Of a stretch of 64,000 nucleotides of DNA, positions 29,768 to 38,915 are shown piece after piece. Both the position numbers and the translations under genes were made by a program. The stretch covers positions 124,001-188,000 of the forward strand of contig CABFPG010000002.1 of NCBI GenBank assembly GCA_902141825.1, in the 5' to 3' direction. This DNA comes from Thalassocella blandensis. Lineage in GTDB: Bacteria > Pseudomonadota > Gammaproteobacteria > Pseudomonadales > Cellvibrionaceae. The notes under the pieces are model-generated. The model did not search any database. It was not told where the DNA came from and worked only from the letters and a program-made list of their open reading frames with translations. The first letter of the stretch is position 1. Every line of letters starts with the position of its first letter.

Positions 29768-31240
29768 TTAATCTATACCGCCACTCTGGCCAGTTGATGC
29801 GGGTACTCGTCCAATCTGCTTCACTGTTAATGCATTGCAATTTTGATAAGCATTATCTAATTGTTCTTTGAGACATTTACGAGGACAGGTACTAAATGGA
29901 AAAGTTTTAGCATGGGCGCGAATCACAGCGTCGCGTACATCTGAATAACTAGCGGTATCTGCTCCTTGTGTGCCCCAAAGTCTACGGGGTACTACTTCTT
30001 CATTTGTAGCTGTATGAATTGCCTCATGAGATCCCCCCTCACTTTGAGTTGTTCCCTCTACGCATACCACGGGAGCATTGTTGTAGTTGTAATTTTGACA
30101 ACCAGCGTTTTTTACAAAGGAATCCGGAATCAAGTGATGCCCAGTTTGCCCCGGGCAGCAGCCATGACTCGTATTCATACCGCCAGAGTTTCTGGCTCCG
30201 GATGCGTTACTAGGTCTTGCTGAAGTGTCTCTCATTGGAACCAGCATACACTTACGTGCTCTTACACAGGGGTTTATTGTAGCTGCATTACGCTGCCAAT
30301 CAGCGATAGTGCTAGCAGCCGTAGTTAAATCACCAGCCTGTATACTGCTGATAGCAGATTGAATATCCTGCCTGACATTTTGAATGCTACTTGTAATACG
30401 CTCCATTTCTTTTACCGCGCCATCGTACATCGCTTGATAATATCGAACATCAGCTATATCGCTCGCAAGTGTTGCTCCTGAGTATATCCAGCCTACAACC
30501 GGAACAAATTTTGTTCCTACTGCTTTAGCACCTAATAGAATTAATTTGTTGAGTGCCCAGCTTAGCGCCTGCTCCGTTGCTTCATTGATCGCCGCTTCCA
30601 TTACGTTGGTTTGAGCAATATCATCTTTTAAATCCTGTAATAATTGCTCTGGATTTTCAATATCTTTTAAACCTCTTGGCTTAAAAGTTAAAAAGTCACA
30701 ATGGTCTTCTTTCCAGTCGTGGTTGTAACGAGGGTTGCAGGTACGACATACGTTGGCTCGTTTAGGTGCACAAGCTCGATTCATTTTTTTCTTCATGTCT
30801 TTACAATCATCCCACGAGAAAAACGATGTATCTGTAAACTGCCATGGTGCAGTATTACCTGTAGAACCGTGGTTATGTGTTGTTAAGTCGCTATGGCGAC
30901 AGACATTAAGCCCTTCAACTTTTACGTCCATTGACCAACTGGTGAAATAAGCTTTTCCTTTCTTTACCCCCGTACTGATACCTTTGGGTCCCGCAGCGGC
31001 CTCGTTACCACTACTAGTGCTAAAGTAAGATTTATCTTTTAGCATAACAGGCTTACCCTTGATGAACACTGTTTTGCTACCATTAGCCGTATCACTGGCT
31101 TTGACTGTGTTGGCGAAAGGAATAGGTATCCAGCCTGCGCTGGGTGAGGGAGGGCTAAAGCAGACATCAGGAAAGCAGGCGATGGATTTGCCGCTACTGG
31201 CTTTACCCGCAATAGACAAACCATTCCCATAGACGCTCAT
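29768..31240 (-). CDS. Type VI effector: PAAR-like (DUF4150) domain fused to GHH2 nuclease toxin
   Basis: A 490-residue protein. Residues 1-130 form a DUF4150 PAAR-like domain (CFPDVCFSPPSPSAGWIPIP; VFIKGKPVMLKDKSYFSTSS) that caps the VgrG spike. A helical linker covers about 180-330. The C-terminal domain carries TGHHLIPDSF and later GGSHEAIHTATNE, matching the GHH2 type of HNH/EndoVII toxin nucleases, rich in Cys that may bind zinc. It should kill rival cells by cutting DNA or RNA. It overlaps the DUF2169 adaptor by 4 bp. Confidence 0.88.
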   Translation of the reverse strand: MSVYGNGLSIAGKASSGKSIACFPDVCFSPPSPSAGWIPIPFANTVKASDTANGSKTVFIKGKPVMLKDKSYFSTSSGNEAAAGPKGISTGVKKGKAYFTSWSMDVKVEGLNVCRHSDLTTHNHGSTGNTAPWQFTDTSFFSWDDCKDMKKKMNRACAPKRANVCRTCNPRYNHDWKEDHCDFLTFKPRGLKDIENPEQLLQDLKDDIAQTNVMEAAINEATEQALSWALNKLILLGAKAVGTKFVPVVGWIYSGATLASDIADVRYYQAMYDGAVKEMERITSSIQNVRQDIQSAISSIQAGDLTTAASTIADWQRNAATINPCVRARKCMLVPMRDTSARPSNASGARNSGGMNTSHGCCPGQTGHHLIPDSFVKNAGCQNYNYNNAPVVCVEGTTQSEGGSHEAIHTATNEEVVPRRLWGTQGADTASYSDVRDAVIRAHAKTFPFSTCPRKCLKEQLDNAYQNCNALTVKQIGRVPASTGQSGGID

Positions 31241-32436
31241 AGCGTGCCTCCTTGCGGATCATTTTTATCGGACTTATTAACGTTATAAAACTGAATGACA
31301 TTCGTATTTGAAGCCTTATTAGCTTCGGTATTTTTTTTGTACTCGGCAGCTGCTAACACATAAATATCAGGTTCCAATTCATCTTCGTCATCTTCATCGA
31401 CATCTGTTTCTGGCCTGACACCAACAATAAAAGCTCCAATTTCGTGTATGCTATTTTTTAAAGGTTTTAACGCCCTCGCTACCAATGATAATTGCCTTTT
31501 TTCCATATCAATAGTCACAGTATCGATAGCGTAATCGAGCATCTCTGAATCACCATTGCTTAGCTGAACCTCGATTGGAAAATCAAAGCTGGGAATAGAA
31601 AATTGTAAACCCCCCTCTGGACTTAGGTTTTTAAGCGTGATTATTTCACCACCGCTCGGGTAGTTCATTTGTTGATCTTCAGGCGCGCATTGGTAATAAA
31701 GCGCATTAAAGTCATGGGGTAAGAATGGTTTGGTATTTTGCTCCCAGCTTTTATCGTAAGTGCCACAATAATCGCTGCGAGGATGCCAATTACGACCGAT
31801 TGGGCCAAAGCCTCGCGGCTTAAAGCGAGCCTTAGGCTTATCAATGGGTTGATCTTTTTCCTCCGTTTGAGCAATAGGACTATTCACTATTTTGCCTAAC
31901 GTCGGCTTGTACCAATAACCACAACCGACGGGGTTTGGAAGATAGCTCTCGCTGAGGCCCTCTTCCTCGTAAGCGGTATCGTCGGTACCACCATACGATA
32001 TTTCCCAACTAATTTTTTGCTGTGTAAATGGTTCGGGTTGGCTGGCTCGTGCCAAGCCTAAAGATGACTGCTCCCAATAACGAGGGCCTGTGACAACAAA
32101 GGTCTTATTAATGCTCGCTATTTGTAGCCCTACTTCCACACGCTGAGCAGGTTCGTTGTCTGGTGCGTGGGCAATGGCATTGCAAATAATTACATCGCAG
32201 CGAGGTTTTAAGGTTGCATAGTCGTTTTCGTAAAGTGGGCTACTGTAACCAGGCTCACCTATAAATTCATCACTGTCATAAATACTGATCTGATTCTCGG
32301 CGAGCATGAGCTCTAAACCTTCTTCCGCAGGAAAATCGTACGTTGCCTTAACAACGACGATAAGACAGATACGACCATCAGGCAGCATCCCTGGACCGAA
32401 GTTAGCGACATAGTCCGTATAATTTTGAATGTTCAT
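31237..32436 (-). CDS. DUF2169 effector adaptor
   Basis: A 399-residue protein with DUF2169 hallmarks: ICLIVVVKATYDFPAEEG near the start, ISWEISYGGTDDTAYE, NPVGCGYWY, and FGPIGRNWHPRSDYCGTYD. DUF2169 proteins act as adaptors that load PAAR-like effectors onto VgrG in type VI secretion. It lies between the DUF6484 protein (stop and start adjacent) and the effector it presumably loads. The C-terminus after the conserved domain is acidic and low complexity (TDVDEDDEDELEPD). Confidence 0.9.
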   Translation of the reverse strand: MNIQNYTDYVANFGPGMLPDGRICLIVVVKATYDFPAEEGLELMLAENQISIYDSDEFIGEPGYSSPLYENDYATLKPRCDVIICNAIAHAPDNEPAQRVEVGLQIASINKTFVVTGPRYWEQSSLGLARASQPEPFTQQKISWEISYGGTDDTAYEEEGLSESYLPNPVGCGYWYKPTLGKIVNSPIAQTEEKDQPIDKPKARFKPRGFGPIGRNWHPRSDYCGTYDKSWEQNTKPFLPHDFNALYYQCAPEDQQMNYPSGGEIITLKNLSPEGGLQFSIPSFDFPIEVQLSNGDSEMLDYAIDTVTIDMEKRQLSLVARALKPLKNSIHEIGAFIVGVRPETDVDEDDEDELEPDIYVLAAAEYKKNTEANKASNTNVIQFYNVNKSDKNDPQGGTL

Positions 32437-32919
32437 TTAGTTTATTTTTACCGAAGCGCCTTTGAGTTTATTCGGACCATAAGCTTGAGAGTTTATACTC
32501 ATGCCTTGTATGTTTATTAGACCGTTAGCATGCAATTGAATTTTGGATTGACCAGCCTCCAATGAAATAAAATCATCAGACTTTAAAACTAGGGGCTGAC
32601 TGGTATCCTCATGATGATGTTGAGTATCATTAGTTTTGTTCGGAGTATAAAGAATACCCATAACTATTGGTTGAGCGAGGTCACCGTCGACAAAAGCCAG
32701 AGTACAGGTCTTGTTGATATGTTCCTTGCCAATGCGAACTTGACTTAAAGCACGAATGACTTTTGTGCTCGTACCATCAGCCCAGTGAACCATGGGATAA
32801 CCATCTTCTATAAACATTATCGTCCCAAGCTTAACACTTAAGACATGTTTATCGACGTGCTGCTCGTTAACACTATCCTCAGTATTTTTTAGTGGTAGTA
32901 CCTGATTCTTTAAGTTCAT
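32437..32919 (-). CDS. DUF6484 protein of a type VI cargo cluster
   Basis: A 160-residue protein. The segment HVLSVKLGTIMFIEDGYPMVHW, with later FVDGDLAQPIVMGIL, matches DUF6484, an OB-fold-like domain resembling the VgrG gp5 core. The C-terminal DFISLEAGQSKIQLHANGLI resembles the bottom of a VgrG beta-helix. It lies 3 bp downstream of vgrG and directly upstream of DUF2169. A spike or adaptor role is inferred. Confidence 0.75.
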   Translation of the reverse strand: MNLKNQVLPLKNTEDSVNEQHVDKHVLSVKLGTIMFIEDGYPMVHWADGTSTKVIRALSQVRIGKEHINKTCTLAFVDGDLAQPIVMGILYTPNKTNDTQHHHEDTSQPLVLKSDDFISLEAGQSKIQLHANGLINIQGMSINSQAYGPNKLKGASVKIN

Positions 32920-32922
32920 GCC

Positions 32923-34998
32923 CTAATTCTCCGATATTTTTTTACCTTTAAGAGTGACGTTATTTTTTGCGGTGACCTGAAATTCGCAATCACACAGGTT
33001 TTTGATTGTCGTACCTGAGAAAATGATAGAGCCATCACTTTTCATATTTATACTGGCTTCACCTGTTTTTATGGTAATTTCATCACCCGCATCAATAACT
33101 AACTTTTTACCAATCTTTTCCGTCAAGTCTAAACCTGTATTTCGATTCTGATAAAGACCAACGTTAAGCATGCGAAAACCCCCAACAGTAACCTCTTGAG
33201 CTGCCCCTACGTTTACCATGTCATTGATACCGACATTATGAGTACGAAGCTTGGCAATCGTGACCGTCTCATTGCTACCAACATTTTCCGTCCGGTTACT
33301 ACCTATCTTAATGGTTTCATTGCCACCCACACTTTCTTTCCTATTGCTACCGATACAGATCTCTTCATTGCTGCCCACGTTCTCTGTTCTGTTACTGCCA
33401 ATAGAGATAGTTTCGTTGTTCCCGACGTCTTCTTTGCGATCGTTGCCGACATTGGTCGTTTCATTGTTTTTGACGAGATTAACTTGATTCTTTTCCGCCT
33501 GAATATAAAGCTGCTCATCGCCAAATTTGTCATCAAAACGTAATTCATTAAAATTCGATGCAGAAGCCCCCTTGGTAGACCGCGATTTTATCCCACTCTG
33601 GGTTTTTGATGTATATGGTGGACGATTTTTGCCGTTGTATACGGTGCCACTAACAATTGGACGATCTGGATCGCCGTCAAGAAAATCAACAATCACCTCA
33701 TGTCCAATACGAGGAATAAAAGAAGCCCCCCACTTGTTACCAGCCCAAACTTGCATGACACGTAAAAAGCAACTACTGTTTTCGTTGTGCTGCCCTTCTC
33801 TATCCCATATAAACTGCACTTTTATGCGACCATAGTCATCTACGAAAATTTCTTCACCTGGAGGTCCGACAACTATCGCAGACTGAGCGCCTTTCATTAC
33901 CGGGCGTGTATGTTTTATTTTTGGGCGAAACGGTGTGTTTGCTGGAATACATTGAAAAAAATTGTGATAGCCAGAACCTTTTTTATTTGCACCCTTATTG
34001 CTTATACTGTTCAGGTAGCTATGGTCAAAAGCTTTGTGTTCTATTTTTGTAATTAAATATTCACCATTCTCAGTATTAGCCTCATGACCCACTAATTCGA
34101 AGAGTCCACCAGCAAACAATGAACTGCACTGGCTACTGGCAGTTGCAGTATCTTTATCGCTCTCTTCAGACTCCATTCGTAATTTTACAATTGCATCACG
34201 GACGCTTGTCTTATAAAGCGCAGGGTATTCGTAATGCTCCAGAGTACTGCTACTTGCAAATGGCAAAAGAGCACTAATATTTTTATTTACTTTATTTTGT
34301 GGTGTTTTGAAATCATAATCACTAATTGTCCAGCGTCCAGTTTTTAAACTATGGAGGCGGTTCCACCTATAAATGTGCGGATTAGTCTTGGTGCCCGTGA
34401 AATATTCAATTTTAGCTTGCCTGCAATATTGGAAAACACTGGCTTGATCGGTAAGCACAAGACCGTGATTTTTATTACTATGGGTAAAATAATACGCGAT
34501 TCCCTCCTCTTCCAGTAATCGAGAAACAAAATCAAAATCACTTTCGTTGTGTTGAATACAATACTCTCGCACCTCTCCTCCTTTAGCTTGAAAGTCAAAA
34601 TCAGTGAATCCAGCCCTAGTAAAAATATCACAGATAATGCCCTTCGCATTTTTATTCTGAAAGATCCGGTGATTATTTGTTTTCGTTAGCAGCCAAAACC
34701 ACGGCACCATTTTCATGCTATATTCACGAACAGACCTCCCTTTCATCTCACCAAAAGAAAATTCGCTAATTACGCCGTTAAATATACGCGAAAACTCTGT
34801 ATCGATATTGATAGTGACTGGATGCCCAACTATATCCTTAGGTGAAATATCCAGTTTTTCAGACAGCACTGTAATATCAAAAGAAAATATATCCGATATA
34901 AACTCGCCACCCTGAAAATCTGTTAGTAAAAAAGTATCTTTTCCTAGGCCAAAATCAGATATTGAGATTAATCGATTGTCTTGAGTGAAGTTATCCAT
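32923..34998 (-). CDS. vgrG: VgrG spike protein (TssI)
   Basis: The start at 34998 (MDNFTQDNRLISI) is an ATG; a longer frame to 35013 needs a TTG start. About 691 residues. Gp27-like and gp5-like domains are seen in ISEFSFGEMKGRSVREYSMK, YCIQHNESDFDFVSRLLEEE, QFIWDREGQ, RVMQVWAGNKWG and IPRIGHEVIVDFLDGDPDRP. Residues about 515-625 form a run of VGSN/IGSN repeats, the triple-stranded beta-helix needle. It forms the tip of the type VI secretion tube. No tss core genes are present, so this is an orphan cluster depending on a secretion machine elsewhere. Confidence 0.95.
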   Translation of the reverse strand: MDNFTQDNRLISISDFGLGKDTFLLTDFQGGEFISDIFSFDITVLSEKLDISPKDIVGHPVTINIDTEFSRIFNGVISEFSFGEMKGRSVREYSMKMVPWFWLLTKTNNHRIFQNKNAKGIICDIFTRAGFTDFDFQAKGGEVREYCIQHNESDFDFVSRLLEEEGIAYYFTHSNKNHGLVLTDQASVFQYCRQAKIEYFTGTKTNPHIYRWNRLHSLKTGRWTISDYDFKTPQNKVNKNISALLPFASSSTLEHYEYPALYKTSVRDAIVKLRMESEESDKDTATASSQCSSLFAGGLFELVGHEANTENGEYLITKIEHKAFDHSYLNSISNKGANKKGSGYHNFFQCIPANTPFRPKIKHTRPVMKGAQSAIVVGPPGEEIFVDDYGRIKVQFIWDREGQHNENSSCFLRVMQVWAGNKWGASFIPRIGHEVIVDFLDGDPDRPIVSGTVYNGKNRPPYTSKTQSGIKSRSTKGASASNFNELRFDDKFGDEQLYIQAEKNQVNLVKNNETTNVGNDRKEDVGNNETISIGSNRTENVGSNEEICIGSNRKESVGGNETIKIGSNRTENVGSNETVTIAKLRTHNVGINDMVNVGAAQEVTVGGFRMLNVGLYQNRNTGLDLTEKIGKKLVIDAGDEITIKTGEASINMKSDGSIIFSGTTIKNLCDCEFQVTAKNNVTLKGKKISEN

Positions 34999-35779
34999 GT
35001 TCCAAATTCTCAAATTAGCGCTAAAGAAGCTATGTCAAAAATGTATTCAGTCTTCGTTATTTTTTTCGAATTTCTAGGCGTATGGAATTTTAGTAATGGT
35101 ATCTACTTTCTTTCCTAGGAGTGATCTAGCTTTTAATCGTTAACTAGCTAATATTTAATATCGGGATTTAATCGCGCAATGTTATCAACTACGGCAACAT
35201 GTTAGCTAGTTAATCGACCACCGACGAGAATATCACTACGGTGATCATTAGCGTTTAAAATACTGTAAACGGTTAATTAAAACTCTCACCAAGATTGGAA
35301 GTCTCGTTTATTGAAGACTGCCGCTCGAATTTCCACCATCGTATCCGTCCCACCGTTAAACAGAAAGTAACTGTGATAATAATGAGTTTCAGGCAAAAAG
35401 CTCCTGCTAAATACGTTTGCAAAAGAATTAATTAGATCACACACCCCTAGAACTAGCCAACTACGTGATCACGTAGCTTTTTAAATATTTGGATGACTTT
35501 TTCTTTTTACGCAAATCAGCGCACAAAAAGCACATGATTTTTTTGTCGCTTCATACGTAATTTGGCATTCCCAAGGCATTAAACGCCAAACTGAGTGTTC
35601 ACGACACCTAACTTCATTGAAATCTTCTAGATACAAAACAAATAATTCAAGATTTTCTATTTGGTGAGCAGTTACGCTTTTCGAATGGCACTAAACGAAA
35701 AGATCAAAATAAAGCCGATAATCTTAAGATGCATGGATATAAATGATGTGATACCGAGAGAACTACGCACACCAATAAC

Positions 35780-35837
35780 AAAGGGGACAGATCTATTATT
35801 GGTACAGAAATGGCCAGAAAATAAATATGTCCCCTTT
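35780..35837. repeat. Hairpin repeat of the GGGGACA/TGTCCCC family
   Basis: AAAGGGGACAGATCTATTAT on the left pairs imperfectly with the reverse complement of AATAAATATGTCCCCTTT on the right, making a 58-bp hairpin. Related degenerate copies lie at 38539-38595, 39413-39476 and, in part, near 26270-26316. Confidence 0.75.
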
Positions 35838-36080
35838 TATTATTGCATTTTTATCAAGAACTCTGACCCTTTGATTCTTGTGGATTGAAAACACGCCTTA
35901 TCGCTTTAGAGACGGATACAACCACTTCGGAAAACACCCAGAGGAAGTTCTTTCATTTTTAAATCAATACATGCAGTAGACATTGATTGAGATTTGTCAT
36001 TTACAGCATAAACTTTGTATTTAGAGAGAAGGGTTTTGTCGGTTGGGCGACTCCCCTACTCTCTGTTCATTGATATATGA

Positions 36081-36117
36081 AAATCATCTGTGTTTTCCGA
36101 ACTTTAAAATTATCCAT
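36081..36117. repeat. 37-bp direct repeat, copy 2
   Basis: Shares 29 of 37 bases with 26112-26148. It lies 21 bp beyond the stop codon of the ankyrin gene. The two copies bracket the type VI cargo module (26.4-35.0 kb). Confidence 0.5.
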
Positions 36118-36138
36118 CCTTGACGATAATGAAAACTC

Positions 36139-37968
36139 TTATGCGATTTTAGCTTGCCCCTGTTCAAATAAGTTCTTCCAAGCGTTAAACGCTTCGCGTT
36201 CTTCTTCGGCTATACCAGAAAAACCTATGTACCTGCTATATTTTGGAAACGCTATTGTTCTACACACGTGACATTTGTTATCAAATTTCCAATTCTTATC
36301 TTTTACTGCTTTTTCAATCAGCTCAAAACTTGCAAACGGCTCACTTGTAGAATAAGCGACGACGAATAGAAAATCGTTAGATAAGGCTGTTACTGTTTCG
36401 TGTTCGAACTGAATTTTTTTCCCTTCGGAAACATCAATCCGATGCACGTATGTTAACTTTAAAATCCGCCATTTACTTTCAGCCTCAACAGCGAATAGTG
36501 TTCTTTCCGATTCATCAAATCGTTTGTATTCTTCTGGGAAAAAGGGAGCGCTTCCACTTATTGGCTTATGAACGTGTTTCGTCCATATCATCGAGTCTAG
36601 GTTCAACTCAAAATCAAACTCACTAAACCGATGAGTTTCACTATCCCTTGTCTTTTCGAGTATTTCCCCACCCTGAATCCGTATAATTGATTGACCGCAT
36701 AAATTTGCCGAGTGATTGTAGATCCATCCCGGCCATTCGCCAGAAGTTTCAAGTTTTAGAATTTCGAAGCTATTAATATCCAGCCTGTAAACCGGCGTGG
36801 TCCCATAAGCTCTCTTAGCGGGGTAACCTAAATTACCAACGATATAAATAAATTCATTGACTAAAGTAGCTGTATGAAAATCAGCTGGTGGAAAAATTTC
36901 TTCTGGGTATTGATATATCGTTAATTCACCATTTCCTTTGTGATGAAATACTTCATTGTAAATACAAAAATCAGGGTCGTAAGAGTCCTCATGTTCTCCT
37001 GCAATTTCTACGAATTCACCACCACCGATCGAGGTAATAGATCTACCAAACCGATCACCGCACCAAACTGGTTGATCATTAAAGCTATCCTCATCATTGA
37101 ATTGTTCTCTGGCTTTCCACGCGTTGAAGTTGCAAAGTACCATTTCGTACCAAAAAGGTATTTCGCATATTTCAGGGTTAGACTTGCCAAATACTCTATG
37201 CTTCTGAGAAATATACTCTTCTTTAGTTAAAGATACTTTATCCTGCTCCACTATTTTCAATAGAGTAGCCCGAACATCAGCATCGATCTGATTCAAATCA
37301 TCACCGGCTTCAGCAAGCACTTCGGCAATCTCTACATTAGATGCTTGTGCAATAGCTGTCCGCTGCGAAAACTGAGAGCGGTCTTTTTTGTGGATGTCAG
37401 CTCCGTGCTTCAATAAAGCTTTTACACAATTGATTGCGCCATCTTCTGCGGCCTGTATTAAAGGTGTATACCCAAAGGCATTATACTTTTCAACATCCGA
37501 ACCTGTTTGGACCAGAAAGGTGAGCATATTGGCATCATCATTCTGGATCGCATATTCTAAAGCAGGTTTATCACACCGCCCCTCATCCCCGATATTTGCG
37601 CCTGCCTCGATTAAATAGCTAACTTTATCTACCTCGCCGCTTTGTACTGCGAGAAGTAAAGGAGTACGCTCCCATGTATCTCTGGCCCTCAAATCTTCAC
37701 CGTTTTCTACGTAATCTTTCACTTGGCACAAACTACCATAGGCAACAGCATGCATTAATGGCGTCCAATTTAATTGTGAAGGGTCTGCTCCGGATTCATA
37801 GAGAAGCTTAACCACGTCAAAACGCCCAAGCATGGAAGACACGCCTAACGGCGTTTCAAAATATTCTGTGCGCTCATTCGGGTCTGCCCCCGCCAAAAGA
37901 TGAGACTTCACTTGCTCAAGCAGATTCTCTTTGTTTTCAAAAATTGTTTTTAACAGTGATTTATCCAT
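36139..37968 (-). CDS. Ankyrin-repeat protein with Kelch-like C-terminal half
   Basis: A 609-residue soluble protein. Residues about 20-235 contain roughly six ankyrin repeats, with typical turns such as TPLGVSSMLGRFDVVKLLYE, TPLMHAVAYGS and TPLIQAAEDGAINCVKALLK. The C-terminal half shows Kelch-like strand pairs (GRSITSIGGGEFVEIAGEHE, HTATLVNEFIYIVGNLGY, IRIQGGEI). No catalytic motif is recognised. Ankyrin proteins are frequent next to VgrG clusters as accessory or immunity-like proteins, but here a link is only positional; 1.1 kb separates it from vgrG. Confidence 0.8.
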   Translation of the reverse strand: MDKSLLKTIFENKENLLEQVKSHLLAGADPNERTEYFETPLGVSSMLGRFDVVKLLYESGADPSQLNWTPLMHAVAYGSLCQVKDYVENGEDLRARDTWERTPLLLAVQSGEVDKVSYLIEAGANIGDEGRCDKPALEYAIQNDDANMLTFLVQTGSDVEKYNAFGYTPLIQAAEDGAINCVKALLKHGADIHKKDRSQFSQRTAIAQASNVEIAEVLAEAGDDLNQIDADVRATLLKIVEQDKVSLTKEEYISQKHRVFGKSNPEICEIPFWYEMVLCNFNAWKAREQFNDEDSFNDQPVWCGDRFGRSITSIGGGEFVEIAGEHEDSYDPDFCIYNEVFHHKGNGELTIYQYPEEIFPPADFHTATLVNEFIYIVGNLGYPAKRAYGTTPVYRLDINSFEILKLETSGEWPGWIYNHSANLCGQSIIRIQGGEILEKTRDSETHRFSEFDFELNLDSMIWTKHVHKPISGSAPFFPEEYKRFDESERTLFAVEAESKWRILKLTYVHRIDVSEGKKIQFEHETVTALSNDFLFVVAYSTSEPFASFELIEKAVKDKNWKFDNKCHVCRTIAFPKYSRYIGFSGIAEEEREAFNAWKNLFEQGQAKIA

Positions 37969-38112
37969 TTTCGTTCTTTATAGGTATTTTCCTAAAGTGA
38001 CAAGTGTCTGTGATGCACCTTTTTTGATCAAACCAGAGACTCAAAAAGAAATCTGTCACACTTAAGCTCTATATCGTTAAATATTAGAAAACTAATTTGG
38101 CGCCAAGCCTGC

Positions 38113-38462
38113 CTAATATATATTCAGCTTACTATCTTCTTGATATGCTTCCTTGTCTTTTGCTAAGTCAAGTGAGGCACATAATACCATGTGATAATAC
38201 TGATAACGCGCTTTAACTTTCTCTGCCACGCCCAGTATTGAATAAAAAGTCGTGAGGGCCGTCTGATATTCTAATTCTCTTACTCTCTTGGTAATGGATG
38301 CGAAAAGGATGATTTACAGACATGGAAATAATCGAGCAAGTCAGCGATGAGACATTAATGTCGCCGCACTTAGAACGTACATAGCTTTTTGATTTCAGAA
38401 TATGCCACTTCTCGGCCTATTTCGCCAGCGGCTTCTTTTACCATTTCCCAAATTGTTGTCAT
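38113..38462 (-). pseudogene. Probable disrupted small gene, unknown function
   Basis: On the minus strand a strong GGAGGT site precedes an ATG at 38462 that encodes MTTIWEMVKEAAGEIGREVA and about ten more residues before a TAA at 38370-38372. In another frame a 66-codon open stretch ends at TAG (38113-38115) and contains TTFYSILGVAEKVKARYQYY and ASLDLAKDKEAY, which look like real protein helices. This pattern suggests a broken gene with a deletion or frameshift in the middle. The alternative is a genuine 30-residue peptide followed by unrelated sequence. Confidence 0.4.
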
Positions 38463-38538
38463 TGCTACCTCCAGTTCTCTCTGATGATATCTCAAACTCT
38501 GTAATAAACCACAAACAGATTCTCAGCATTTGAAGCAT

Positions 38539-38595
38539 AAATGGGCAGATTTAATTGTGACGCAATATATTTGAGAAAATAAATCTGTCCCCTTT
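38539..38595. repeat. Degenerate hairpin repeat, GGGGACA/TGTCCCC family
   Basis: AAATGGGCAGATTTAATT on the left arm pairs with GAAAATAAATCTGTCCCCTT on the right arm. It overlaps the 3' end of the 45-residue gene at 38594-38731 by two bases. Confidence 0.6.
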
Positions 38596-38731
38596 AATTT
38601 TTATCATCCATATCTGATGAAGACAGAAAGCTAATTAAATTAGCTCGTTGACCAGTAACATGCTGCAGTTGATTTTTTAAGGATTCGATATGGTTCTGTA
38701 GTGATTCGTTCCTTGGGTTTGTCGGTGGCAT
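38594..38731 (-). CDS. Putative 45-residue coiled-coil peptide
   Basis: The ATG at 38731 is preceded by TAGGAAAATTTT, a good Shine-Dalgarno. The product starts MPPTNPRNESLQNHIESLKN and continues with a Gln/Leu-rich helix (QLQHVTGQRANLISFL) that could form a short coiled coil. It ends DMDDKN. No family is recognised. Its stop codon lies at the edge of a hairpin repeat, so it may be a gene trimmed by that repeat or a chance frame. Confidence 0.4.
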   Translation of the reverse strand: MPPTNPRNESLQNHIESLKNQLQHVTGQRANLISFLSSSDMDDKN

Positions 38732-38915
38732 AAAATTTTCCTAGAGATATATAGCATGTTTATAGTTGATAAATTTTGGTTGTATACATTCGAAACCCTT
38801 TTGTTAAAAGGAACCTTTATTTACTCGCTATCAAAAATAAGGGAGTAGAGAACTCGATTTTACATATTTTAAACATATCTAGAGATATGATTCTTAGATT
38901 TTATATTATATTATT

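Larger units (their letters stand above)
35014..36138. other. 1.1-kb intergenic region with repeats, no gene recognised
   Basis: No convincing gene. A 12-bp inverted repeat, TTAACTAGCTAA (35140-35151) and TTAGCTAGTTAA (35202-35213), brackets 50 bp upstream of vgrG and could be regulatory. A perfect 16-bp palindrome CTACGTGATCACGTAG (35461-35476) is followed by CTTTTTAA. A 75-codon plus-strand frame at 35661-35888 is crossed by a hairpin repeat and has no recognisable features. Confidence 0.5.

Noticed and set aside
33190-33470. Possible CRISPR-like periodic repeat
   Set aside because: The periodicity comes from coding VGSN/IGSN repeats of VgrG, with no uniform repeats or unique spacers.
33196-33543. 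Plus-strand frames over the VgrG repeat region
   Set aside because: They mirror the periodic beta-helix codons of VgrG on the other strand.
35661-35888. 75-codon plus-strand frame between vgrG and the ankyrin gene
   Set aside because: Crossed by a hairpin repeat of a dispersed family; no domain or clear ribosome-binding site.
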